Of a DNA stretch of 64,000 nucleotides, positions 34,268 to 42,392 are shown piece after piece; the first letter of the stretch is position 1, and every line of letters starts with the position of its first letter. Made by a program: the position numbers and the translations under genes. The DNA comes from Caulobacter sp. 602-1. GTDB taxonomy: Bacteria; Pseudomonadota; Alphaproteobacteria; Caulobacterales; Caulobacteraceae. The notes under the pieces were generated by a model that saw nothing but the letters and a program-made list of their open reading frames with translations, did not search any database and was not told where the DNA came from. The stretch lies in NCBI RefSeq assembly GCF_003931565.1, contig NZ_RRYI01000003.1:124001-188000 (forward strand), read 5' to 3'.

Positions 34268-36250
34268 TCAGTAGGTCAGGCCGAAATGGATCGGGTACAG
34301 CGGAGCCCTGGAGTCGTGGGGCGCGTCCTCGGCCTGAGCCTCGACGGCCGCCATCGACGAGGGCAGCTCGAATGGCAGCCGGCCGCGCGGCGCGGCCTTG
34401 CCCGTCAGGGCGTCCAGGAAGGCTTCGTCGCTGGACCCGAAGTCGCCGATCAGGGCGGCCGCCTTGTCGCGCAGGTTGGTCAGGATCGCCGGCCGATCGA
34501 GGTTGACGGCGACGATGGTCGGGACCTTGGCCGAAGCCGTCTTGATGGCCTCGTAGTCGGCCGTTCCATCCTTGAACGACAGGTCGCCCTCGTGCTGCAT
34601 GGCGCCGAACACGAAATTTGGATGCAGGGTCTCGAAGGGGGCCGCCGTCCGGATGATGGCCAAGTCGGCCTGGGCCAGATCCTCGACCGGGACCAGGCCA
34701 TGGGCGCGGGCGACCTCGGCCGAGACGCCCCTCAGCCAGACCTTCTTGCCGCTGGCCTTCAGCGGCAACAGGCCGTTCTTGTTCTCCAGCAGCGTCAGCG
34801 CCGCGCTCTGCGCGGCCAGCCCCTCGGCGACGAAAGCCTTCGAGCCGACCACTGTGGCGGCGGACTTGGGATCGACATAGGGGTTCTCGAACAGTCCCTG
34901 CTCGAACTTGATCGCCAGGATGCGGCGCGCCGCGTCATCAATGCGGCCCTGCGGAATCTTGCCGACCTTGACCGCCGCGACCAGCTCGGCCGTGTCCTCG
35001 ACGCCGCCGAACTGGTCGAGCCCCGCGTTCACGCCCTTGGCGTAACGGTCGACCTTGCTCAGGCCCTCGACGCCCCAGGCGGTGGAGAGGCCCGCGAAAC
35101 TGGGCTTCACTCCGGCCGGGAAGCCGTTCAGGCAGGTCTCGCCGCAGTCGTTGGTGATCGCCCAATCCGAGACGACGATGCCCTTGAAACCGTGCTTGGT
35201 CCGCAGTTGGTCGGTCAGCAGTTGCCTGGAGAAGCCGGACCCGACCTGCTCGGCCGGCTGGCCGTCCAGCGCCAGGTCCTTGAGGATCGCATAGGTGGGC
35301 ATCACGCCGACCACGCCGGCCGCGAAGGCCTCGTCGAACGGCTTGACGTGCAGGTCGAACTGACCGGCCGGGAAGACGGCGTAGCGGCCGTAGCTGTTGT
35401 GGCCGTCGAAACCCTTGGCCGAGGCGCCGTAGCCGACCCAGTGCTTGACCACCGCCGAGACGCCGTTCGGCGCCAGGTTGGTATCGCCGCCCTGGAAGCC
35501 TTGGACATAGGCCTTGACCATGCGGCCGACGAGGTCGGCGTCCTCGCCGAACGTGCCGTTGATCCGCGACCAGCGCGGCTCGGTGGCGAGGTCGGCCATC
35601 GGCGACAGGGCCTGATGAATGCCGACAGCGCGATATTCCTGGCGAGCGATGTCGCCGAAGCGGCGCACGAGCTTGTCGTCGCCGATCGCTGCGAGGCCGG
35701 TGGCTTCGGGCCATTGCGAGAAGCCGCCGGCGGCGACGCTGGCGCCCGCCACGAACTGGAAGTGGTGGCGCGGATCGGTGCTGATCGTGACGGGCACGCC
35801 TAGACGACCCTGCTCGGCGATCGCCTGGACGGCGTTGTTCTGTTCGGCCAGCCAGGCCGGGTCGCCGGAAAGGCGGGTGATGAAGGTGGTGACGTAACGG
35901 TCCAGGATCAGGGGTTTCAGCTTGGCGAGGTCATAACCCTGCCCTCGCCCCGGAACCATGCCGCCCAAGGCAGGCAAGGTGCCGTGCATCATCTCGCCAG
36001 CCTTTTCCTCCAGCGTCATCCGGGCGACGAGGTCAGCCGCGCGCTGGGCGCTCGACAGTCGCCAATCCTCGAACGGCGAAAGCTTGCCGTCACGATCGAG
36101 GTCCCGAAAGCGCAAGCCCTCGACACTGATGATCTTGCCGTCGCGAACGCCGAGGTCAGGCTGGGTTACGGCGGCGGCCGCCGAGCTGAAGGCGGCCAGG
36201 ACGGCGGTCGAGATCAGGAGACTTCGAAGGGCGAGCACGTTGAACTCCAT
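34268..36250 (-). CDS. GH3 glycosidase with EF-hand-like N-terminus (660 aa)
   Basis: This second GH3 enzyme has a signal peptide (LLISTAVLAAFSSAAAA) and, at about residues 48-62, a calcium-binding loop DLDRDGKLSPFED resembling an EF-hand. The catalytic barrel follows, with ISTDPRHHFQF near 160, KHWVGYGASAKGFDGHN near 270 and the nucleophile in GIVVSDWAI near 365. The second domain (about 450-640) is present, but the fibronectin-III-like domain seen in the neighbour is absent. The differing build suggests complementary specificity on the same substrate. The gene starts 55 bases after the receptor stop, with a hairpin between them. Confidence 0.9.
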   Translation of the reverse strand: MEFNVLALRSLLISTAVLAAFSSAAAAVTQPDLGVRDGKIISVEGLRFRDLDRDGKLSPFEDWRLSSAQRAADLVARMTLEEKAGEMMHGTLPALGGMVPGRGQGYDLAKLKPLILDRYVTTFITRLSGDPAWLAEQNNAVQAIAEQGRLGVPVTISTDPRHHFQFVAGASVAAGGFSQWPEATGLAAIGDDKLVRRFGDIARQEYRAVGIHQALSPMADLATEPRWSRINGTFGEDADLVGRMVKAYVQGFQGGDTNLAPNGVSAVVKHWVGYGASAKGFDGHNSYGRYAVFPAGQFDLHVKPFDEAFAAGVVGVMPTYAILKDLALDGQPAEQVGSGFSRQLLTDQLRTKHGFKGIVVSDWAITNDCGETCLNGFPAGVKPSFAGLSTAWGVEGLSKVDRYAKGVNAGLDQFGGVEDTAELVAAVKVGKIPQGRIDDAARRILAIKFEQGLFENPYVDPKSAATVVGSKAFVAEGLAAQSAALTLLENKNGLLPLKASGKKVWLRGVSAEVARAHGLVPVEDLAQADLAIIRTAAPFETLHPNFVFGAMQHEGDLSFKDGTADYEAIKTASAKVPTIVAVNLDRPAILTNLRDKAAALIGDFGSSDEAFLDALTGKAAPRGRLPFELPSSMAAVEAQAEDAPHDSRAPLYPIHFGLTY

Positions 36251-36261
36251 ACAAAGAAGGC

Positions 36262-36288
36262 CCCCCGGCGCGCAGGATACGCCGGGGG
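36262..36288 (-). terminator. Hairpin between TonB receptor and GH3 genes
   Basis: CCCCCGGCG and CGCCGGGGG form a perfect 9-base stem around a 9-base loop, 17 bases after the receptor stop on the minus strand. It is followed by gccttctttgt, a weak T-rich tail. It could attenuate expression of the glycosidases relative to the receptor. Confidence 0.55.
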
Positions 36289-36305
36289 CGCAAGGTCATG
36301 GGAAG

Positions 36306-38495
36306 CTAGAAACTGACTCCTAGACGCAGGCCGTAGGTCCGCGGCGGCGCGTAGAACTCGCCATTGCCGTTGGTCGCCAGGCCGGTGGTCGAGTTCGGCG
36401 ACGAGGCGGTGCGCACGTCGTCATTCTCGAGGTTGCGGACATATCCCTGCAGGGTCCAGCGATCGTCGGCGCTGGTGTAGGTCAGGCTGACGTCGGTCTT
36501 GGTGAAGCTGTCCTGCCGGTTCTGGGCGAAGCCATGGTATTCGAGGTTCTTGCCGCTCTCGTAGTGGCTCTGGACCCGTCCAACGACCTTGGCGCCCGAG
36601 GCGATCTCCCAGGTGTGCTGGTAGCCGACGTTGACACTCCAGGTCGGGGTGCGGGCCATGCGGCAACCGGAGAAGTCGGTCGACCGAGGCGCGGCGGCCG
36701 CGAAGTTGGTCTTGAAGCAACCCGTGCCGCCGGCGTTGGCGTTGTTGTTAGCGAAGGCGTCGCCCAGCGGCAGTACGAAGTCGGTGTAGCGGGCATGCAG
36801 CCAGCCCAGGGTGGCGTCGATGCGATCGTGCTCGGTGACGACGAGATTGCTCTCGAACTCAAAGCCGTACACCCGGGCCTTGTCGGCGTTTAGCGTGACC
36901 GACGCGTTCTGCCCGGCGATGGTCCCGACCGCCGTGACCTGGAAGTCGCGATAGTCGTAGAGGAAGCCGGTGGCGTTCAACTGCAGGCGGTTGTCGAAGA
37001 AGCGGTTCTTCACGCCGGCTTCGTACGAGGTGATTTTCTCGGGCTCGTAGACGTTGTTCTCGACCCCGTCGTAGTAGCCGCCGGCCTTATAGCCCGTGGC
37101 CACGTTGGCGTAGAGCATCGAGCTGCTGGTCAGGTCGAAGTCGGCGCCGAGCTTCCAGTTGGTGGCGTCCCACTTGGCGTCGGCCAGGTTCTTGATAACG
37201 GTCGATGTGATCGCCCCGGCCGAATTGGTCAGGAAGGTCCCGCCGTCACGCGCCTTGCGGTCCTCGGTGTAGCGCAGGCCGCCGGTGATCCGGAACCGGT
37301 CCGTCACCTCGTAGGTGCCCTGGCCGAACGCGGCGATCGATTTGGCTGTGACTTCCGGCTGGATGAAAGACAGGTACGAGTTGGTCGCCAGGAAGACGCG
37401 GAAATCGACATTGTTGTCTTCCGTGAAGCGGTACAGCCCCACGACCCACTTGAGCTTGCCGGTGTCGCCGCCCAGGCGCAGCTCATGCGACCAGGTGGTG
37501 TCCTTGCCCTTGAAGTAGTTGGGCGCGCCGGTGCTGGCGTTCTCGCCGCTGCGGTCCAGGCGCGAGAAGTTGTAGCCGGTCAGGTAGGTCAGCGTGGCGA
37601 AACCCAGGTCCAGGTCGGCCTGGCTGTGGGCGCCGAAGAACTTGTTGTTGCGATAGAGGTTGGTGGCGCAGTTGCAGGTCCACGGATCGCTGTTGGACAG
37701 GGCCGCGCCATAGCTCTTGTCGCCGCCGCCGGCGCCGCCCTGGTGCAGGTAGTCGGCCCCAACCCGCAGCGAGAACGTGTCGCTGGGCTTCCACAGCAAT
37801 TGAACGCGGGCCGACTTGTCGTCCTGGTCGTAGCGATCGTTGCCACCAGTGCCGGGGCCCTTGTTCAGCGCTTTCACATAGCCGTCGTGGCGCGCGGTCT
37901 GGAACGCTGCGCGCACGGCGAGGGTGTCGCTGACGGGCAGGTTGACCATGCCCGAGGTGGTGATGGCGCCGTAGTTGCCAATATCGACCGAGCCATTGCC
38001 CTCGTAGTCGAACTTGGGCTGCTTGGTGATCACGTTGATCGCGCCGGCCGTGGCGTTACGGCCATACAGCGTGCCCTGAGGACCACGCAGAACCTCCACG
38101 CGATCGACGTCGTAGAACAGCGCGCCCACCGATGTGGATCGGGCGATGTAGATGCCGTCCATGTGATAGGCGACCGCCGGATCGCCGACCTCGGTGACAT
38201 TGGTGCTGCCGATGCCGCGCAGGAAGACCACGGCCGCGCCCGAGCCACTGGAGCTGATCTGCAGCGCCGGCACCTGCGCCGACAGGTCGACCACCGTCTT
38301 GATGCCTTGCGACTCCAGCTTGTCACCCGTCACCGCCGACACGGTGAGCGGGGTCTTCTGGAGGTTTTCACTGCGGCGTTGAGCGGTCACGACCACTTCG
38401 TCGAGCTTCACGGCGCCGGCTTCCTGAGCCGCCGCGCCAGGCGCGTGAAAGCTCACGGCCGCCATGGCGGCCGATGCGAACAGGAGACTACGCAT
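36306..38495 (-). CDS. TonB-dependent receptor of glycoside locus (729 aa)
   Basis: The protein starts with a signal peptide (LLFASAAMAAVSFHAPGAAA), followed by a TonB box LDEVVVTAQRRSENLQKTP near residue 32. The plug contains VVFLRGIGSTNVTEVGDP and VEVLRGPQGTLYGRNATAGA, and the barrel ends in YGLRLGVSF. I chose ATG at 38495, which follows AAAGGGAAAGAG; upstream in-frame sequence runs into the operators and is not coding. The gene is first in an operon with two GH3 enzymes and an esterase under a LacI regulator, so its cargo is probably an acylated or aryl beta-glycoside or oligosaccharide. Confidence 0.92.
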   Translation of the reverse strand: MRSLLFASAAMAAVSFHAPGAAAQEAGAVKLDEVVVTAQRRSENLQKTPLTVSAVTGDKLESQGIKTVVDLSAQVPALQISSSGSGAAVVFLRGIGSTNVTEVGDPAVAYHMDGIYIARSTSVGALFYDVDRVEVLRGPQGTLYGRNATAGAINVITKQPKFDYEGNGSVDIGNYGAITTSGMVNLPVSDTLAVRAAFQTARHDGYVKALNKGPGTGGNDRYDQDDKSARVQLLWKPSDTFSLRVGADYLHQGGAGGGDKSYGAALSNSDPWTCNCATNLYRNNKFFGAHSQADLDLGFATLTYLTGYNFSRLDRSGENASTGAPNYFKGKDTTWSHELRLGGDTGKLKWVVGLYRFTEDNNVDFRVFLATNSYLSFIQPEVTAKSIAAFGQGTYEVTDRFRITGGLRYTEDRKARDGGTFLTNSAGAITSTVIKNLADAKWDATNWKLGADFDLTSSSMLYANVATGYKAGGYYDGVENNVYEPEKITSYEAGVKNRFFDNRLQLNATGFLYDYRDFQVTAVGTIAGQNASVTLNADKARVYGFEFESNLVVTEHDRIDATLGWLHARYTDFVLPLGDAFANNNANAGGTGCFKTNFAAAAPRSTDFSGCRMARTPTWSVNVGYQHTWEIASGAKVVGRVQSHYESGKNLEYHGFAQNRQDSFTKTDVSLTYTSADDRWTLQGYVRNLENDDVRTASSPNSTTGLATNGNGEFYAPPRTYGLRLGVSF

Positions 38496-38647
38496 CTCTT
38501 TCCCTTTGTCCTGCCTGACTCGGAGCGCGCCGACGCGAACGCCGGACGCCACCAACCCAGCGGCGCCATCGGCGCCTGTTTGCGTTTCCTTGGGCCCCTT
38601 GTTCCGAGGCCTTTTCCCGACGCAGTCGTCGTCGCCAAGACAGCTAC

Positions 38648-38659
38648 GACAACGTTGTC
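38648..38659. promoter_or_regulatory. LacI-type operator O1
   Basis: GACAACGTTGTC is a perfect 12-base palindrome with the central CG typical of LacI-family sites. It overlaps the proposed -10 element of the receptor promoter. Confidence 0.8.
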
Positions 38660-38681
38660 TTAACCTAGACAGCATGATTAC

Positions 38682-38693
38682 GACAACGTTGTC
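38682..38693. promoter_or_regulatory. LacI-type operator O2
   Basis: A second exact copy of GACAACGTTGTC, centred 34 bases from O1. It overlaps the proposed -35 element. Confidence 0.8.
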
Positions 38694-38709
38694 TATGGGT
38701 GTCGTTGTT

Positions 38710-38721
38710 GACACCGCTGTC
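38710..38721. promoter_or_regulatory. LacI-type operator-like site O3
   Basis: GACACCGCTGTC matches the O1/O2 palindrome at 10 of 12 positions, centred 28 bases from O2. It may be a weaker auxiliary site. Confidence 0.5.
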
Positions 38722-38843
38722 TGGAATTTCAGCCAGCGGACGGAATTCGCCTCCGACAAAGCCCCATAGCGAAGCTTTGTTCGCCGGACTAACGCCAACG
38801 CCGAAAATCGATCGCGTCGGGCGCGCTTCTGGGCCGATCCGGC

Positions 38844-39890
38844 CTAGGCCAGAGGCGGGGCGGCCGAGTCCCTCTGGACGAGGCTATAGTCCAATTGACG
38901 CGCCGCGACTCGGGCGCGAAACCGCTCGTCCCCGAATCCGTCGATCAGCATCTCGACGGCGGCCTCGGCCATTTCGGCGGTCGGCTGATGGACCGTGGTC
39001 AGGCGCGGCCAAGCCGCTTCGGCCGTCGGCGTGTCGTCGAAACCGACCACGGAGAGATCGCGCGGCACCGACAGTCCGTGCTTGGCGGCGGCGGCCAACG
39101 CGCCCACCGCCATCTCGTCATTGGCCGCGAAGATCGCCGTCGGGCGCTCGGGCAAGGCTAGCAGGCGCTCTGTCGCGTCGAAGCCGGACAGGCTGAGAAA
39201 CTCGCCCTTGGCGATCCACTCAGGCCGTGGCTCGACGCCTCGGTCCCGCAGAGCCTCGATATAGCCTTGCCGGCGACGCGCCGCCGAGCCGTGATCGGCG
39301 GGACCATCGATAAAAGCGATCCGTCGATGGCCCATGTTCCACAACCGCAGGGTCTGCTCCCGCGCCGCCTTGCGATCGTCCATGAAGACGTACGGCGAGC
39401 GCTCGAACTCGCGGTGCGGCGCGATGCGCACGTAGGGCAGACCCGCCGTCTCGACCGCCGCCAGAACCTCGGGATCATCGCAGGTCGGCGGGGTCAGCAC
39501 CACGCCGTCGAACCGGGCGTCGCGCAAACCTTCGGCGAACCCCTGGACGCCACCTACAGCCTCAGGCGGCAGCACCTGCTCGACCACCAGATGGTAGCCC
39601 GCCCGCCGACAGGCGCGCATGGCGCCCACCTGCACCTCGCCCACATAGTGATAGGCTCCGACGCGCATGAAGATCACGCCGATGAGATAGCTGCGGCGGC
39701 TGGACAGCGAGCGGGCCGAGACGTTCGGGCGATAACCCATCGTCGCGACGATTTCCAGGACCCGCGCCCGGGTCTCGTCCCCCACGCCCTCTTCCTGGTT
39801 GATCACTCGCGAGACCGTCTTGATGGACACGCCAGCGGCTCGGGCGATATCGATGATCGTGATTTTCCCGGTTGGCGGATCGCGCTGCAT
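38844..39890 (-). CDS. LacI family transcriptional regulator
   Basis: The 348-residue protein has the LacI helix-turn-helix and hinge (about residues 9-65: ITIIDIARAAGVSIKTVSRVIN, then GYRPNVSARSLSS) and a periplasmic-binding-like effector domain ending near 335 (PTAIFAANDEMAVGAL, LSVVGFDDTPTAEAAWPRLTTV). I chose the ATG at 39890; a TTG at 39914 is the alternative. It is transcribed toward the receptor operon and is the natural ligand of the three operator-like sites directly downstream. It resembles the SalR/CebR-type regulators of beta-glucoside genes; this resemblance is tentative. Confidence 0.9.
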   Translation of the reverse strand: MQRDPPTGKITIIDIARAAGVSIKTVSRVINQEEGVGDETRARVLEIVATMGYRPNVSARSLSSRRSYLIGVIFMRVGAYHYVGEVQVGAMRACRRAGYHLVVEQVLPPEAVGGVQGFAEGLRDARFDGVVLTPPTCDDPEVLAAVETAGLPYVRIAPHREFERSPYVFMDDRKAAREQTLRLWNMGHRRIAFIDGPADHGSAARRRQGYIEALRDRGVEPRPEWIAKGEFLSLSGFDATERLLALPERPTAIFAANDEMAVGALAAAAKHGLSVPRDLSVVGFDDTPTAEAAWPRLTTVHQPTAEMAEAAVEMLIDGFGDERFRARVAARQLDYSLVQRDSAAPPLA

Positions 39891-40247
39891 ACGGACACCT
39901 ATCGAAATCGACAACGCGAAGCGAGGATTTCAAGCGCAAGATTGTCGCGACTTGTTGATCCACGACGGAGCGCCGCCAAGTCCACGACACCAGGCTATAA
40001 GTCTGAGGAGATTGGGCCATTCGCCCAAAGCGCCCGCGCGGCCCAGACAGTCTGCATCAGATTGCTCGAAAGCCGGCCCGCCAGCGCTAAGGTTTGGGCG
40101 GGCGCGGCCGGGCGCCCAGGGCGACCTCATGTTCGAGGAACGATCATCGCCACCAACCCGAGAATCATTCTCATTTAAATTGATATTGGTTCTCATTCTC
40201 TATAGAGCGGCCGCCCAGATGGATCGCTACGGAGTTGGGTTGTGGGT
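39891..40247. promoter_or_regulatory. Divergent region between LacI and siderophore receptor genes
   Basis: No gene is seen in these 357 bases. The right end (40160-40205) is AT-rich and carries Fur-type half-sites; the left end should hold the LacI promoter. A GACAAC half-site at 39909-39914 resembles half of the LacI operator but lacks its partner. Confidence 0.45.
40160..40200 (+). promoter_or_regulatory. Tandem Fur-box-like sites
   Basis: GAGAAT-C-ATTCTC at 40160-40172 is a perfect 6-1-6 palindrome, the core of Fur boxes. A second Fur-like sequence, reading GATATTGGTTCTCATTCTC, follows at 40182-40200. Both contain the TCTCATT half-site also present (as AATGAGA) in the 16820-16838 box. 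They lie 48-88 bases upstream of the receptor start. Confidence 0.75.
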
Positions 40248-42392
40248 ATGGGTAGGGCGCCAGCGGTTTGCATGGCTACGCTGATCAGCATCGCGGGCCT
40301 TGGCGGCTCTGGTCTTGCCTGGGCGGACGAGGCGCCGACGGCGTCAGCCGAAGACGAGCCCGACCTGACGATCATCATCACCGCCCGCGCCCGTCAGCTC
40401 TATCGCACCCAGGAGACCACCAGCGGCAAGCTTGAGACCCCGCCGCTGGAGTCCAGCCTCAACATCCAGGTCCTGAACGAGGAGCTCATCCGCGACCAGG
40501 GCGCCCGCGACGCACAGGACCTCTATCGCAACATCGCCGGCGTCAGCCTGTTCTCCTACGCCGGAGTCACCGCTCGGGGCTTCCGTCAGGAGGAGATCTT
40601 CTTCGACGGCCTGCGCGGCGACCCCTATGTCGCCTTTTCGGTGCCGCAGCTGTTCAATGTCCAGCGACTGGAGTTCCTGAAGGGGCCGGCCGGCATGCTT
40701 TATGGCCCCGGCGCGCCGGGCGGACTGTTCAACTACATCACCAAGACGCCCAAGGACGAGTTCTCGGCGCGGGCCACGGCGGTGGTCGGCGCCGAGGCGC
40801 GCAGGGGTGGTTCGGTCGAGGTCGAAGGCTTCCTGCGAGGCGACAAGGCGCCGGCCACGCGCGTCGGCGTGTTCTACGAGGACCGCAACACCCCGCGCCG
40901 CAACTCCGGCAGCGAGGTGCTGATCCTGGACGGCGGGATCAAGACCGATCTCGGCCCGGCGGCCCTGACGCTACAGGCCACCCGATACGAGCAGAACCTG
41001 CAGGGCAACCGCCTGCGCGGCGTGCCGACCGACAATCTCGGCCATTTTCTCGCCGACCGGCGCTGGAACCACAACGAGAAGAGCGACTTCCTCGACCTGA
41101 CGGCCAATGTGCTGCAGGCGCGCGTGGCATGGCCGGTCAGTGAAAACCTGACCGTCGATGCGGGCCTGCGCTACTCGAAAAGCGTGGAGCGCCAGCAATA
41201 TCACGAGCCGCGCGGCCTGACCGACAGCGACCGAGACGGCGTGCCGGACCTGTCACGCCGCGAGTTCCGCGATCAGGAGCGCGATCTGGAGCAAGTGAGC
41301 TTCGGGGCCAACGCCGTCTGGTCGCGCGACTTCGGCGCGGTGCGCAATCGCGTGCTGGTCGGCGTCGACGCCTATCGCAGCGAACTGATCAACAACAACC
41401 GGCCTTCTCTGCTGGGCGGCTTCACCGCGGTGGCGGGACTGCCCGCGCCGCTGAGTCTGACCCATCCGGTCTACGGCGTCACGGACCCCAAGACCTACAA
41501 CCTCAAACCCCGTGTCCGCACCTCGGCCATTCAAGAGCGGTCCGGCGCGTACCTGCTGGAAGAAGCCACGATCGGTCAATTCATCGCCACCGCCGGCGTG
41601 CGGTTCGACCGCTATGAGGACCAGTCCGACGCCAGCACCTTCGAGGATGAGAAGGCGACTTGGCGCGCGGGTCTGGTCTGGCGCGCGCGTCCCGACGTTT
41701 CGGTCTACGGCCAATGGGCTCAGAGCTATGAGCCGCAGAGCGTGTCTAGTCAGGACCCGCGGGCGGGCGGGCCCTTCGCCCCGACCGACGGCGAGATCCT
41801 GGAAGGCGGCGTCAAGACCGAGTTGCTGGGCGGGCGCCTGCAGTCCACCATGGCCATCTACAGGATTGTCCGCGGCAACATGCTGCAGAGCGATCCGCGC
41901 GGCGACGTCGACGGGGACGGCATCGACGATCTGGTCGCGTTCGGCGAGGTGACCAGCAAGGGCGTCGAGTTCGACCTGGCCGCCGACCTGACCAACAACT
42001 GGGTGCTGACCGGCTCCTACGCCTACAACGACACCCGCATCACCAAGACCAACGGCGCGACGGTGATCACCAACAGCGTCGGCGACCGCTTCGCCAATGC
42101 GCCCAAGCACAAGGCCGGCTTCTGGACCCGCTACCAGTTCCCCAAGCTTGGCCTGGCCCTGGCCTTGGGCGGCGACTATGTCGACGTCCGCACCTCGATC
42201 AGCGGTCAGAAAGTTCGTCCCTATACGGTGTTCGACGCCTCGGTGATCTACAAGATTGGGCCCTGGTCGACGCTCCTGCGGGTCGACAACCTGTTCGACG
42301 AAACCTACGCCGCCTCCGGCTTCATCGACCGCACCGGCCACTTCCCCGGCGAGCCGCGGTCGGTGTTCCTGGAAGTGTCGCGGGAATGGTGA
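40248..42392 (+). CDS. TonB-dependent siderophore receptor (714 aa)
   Basis: The receptor has a signal peptide (MATLISIAGLGGSGLAWA from an internal methionine), a plug with SSLNIQVLNEELIRDQGARDAQ and VTARGFRQEEIFFDGLRGD, and LEFLKGPAGMLYGPGAPGGLFNYITK, a pattern characteristic of siderophore receptors (TIGR01783 type). The barrel ends in VFLEVSREW. A calcium-loop-like DSDRDGVPD occurs near residue 327 and DVDGDGIDD near 557. The start is uncertain: GTG 40242, ATG 40248 and ATG 40272 are all in frame. Tandem Fur boxes upstream and the coupled PepSY gene support iron uptake. Confidence 0.93.
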   Translation: MGRAPAVCMATLISIAGLGGSGLAWADEAPTASAEDEPDLTIIITARARQLYRTQETTSGKLETPPLESSLNIQVLNEELIRDQGARDAQDLYRNIAGVSLFSYAGVTARGFRQEEIFFDGLRGDPYVAFSVPQLFNVQRLEFLKGPAGMLYGPGAPGGLFNYITKTPKDEFSARATAVVGAEARRGGSVEVEGFLRGDKAPATRVGVFYEDRNTPRRNSGSEVLILDGGIKTDLGPAALTLQATRYEQNLQGNRLRGVPTDNLGHFLADRRWNHNEKSDFLDLTANVLQARVAWPVSENLTVDAGLRYSKSVERQQYHEPRGLTDSDRDGVPDLSRREFRDQERDLEQVSFGANAVWSRDFGAVRNRVLVGVDAYRSELINNNRPSLLGGFTAVAGLPAPLSLTHPVYGVTDPKTYNLKPRVRTSAIQERSGAYLLEEATIGQFIATAGVRFDRYEDQSDASTFEDEKATWRAGLVWRARPDVSVYGQWAQSYEPQSVSSQDPRAGGPFAPTDGEILEGGVKTELLGGRLQSTMAIYRIVRGNMLQSDPRGDVDGDGIDDLVAFGEVTSKGVEFDLAADLTNNWVLTGSYAYNDTRITKTNGATVITNSVGDRFANAPKHKAGFWTRYQFPKLGLALALGGDYVDVRTSISGQKVRPYTVFDASVIYKIGPWSTLLRVDNLFDETYAASGFIDRTGHFPGEPRSVFLEVSREW

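Larger units (their letters stand above)
38496..38843 (-). promoter_or_regulatory. Promoter-operator region of the glycoside operon
   Basis: This 348-base gap has no gene. On the minus strand TTGTCG (38686-38681) and TTAAGA (38663-38658), 17 bases apart, could be the -35 and -10 elements. Both overlap LacI-type operators. The rest toward 38495 is GC-rich leader. Confidence 0.5.
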
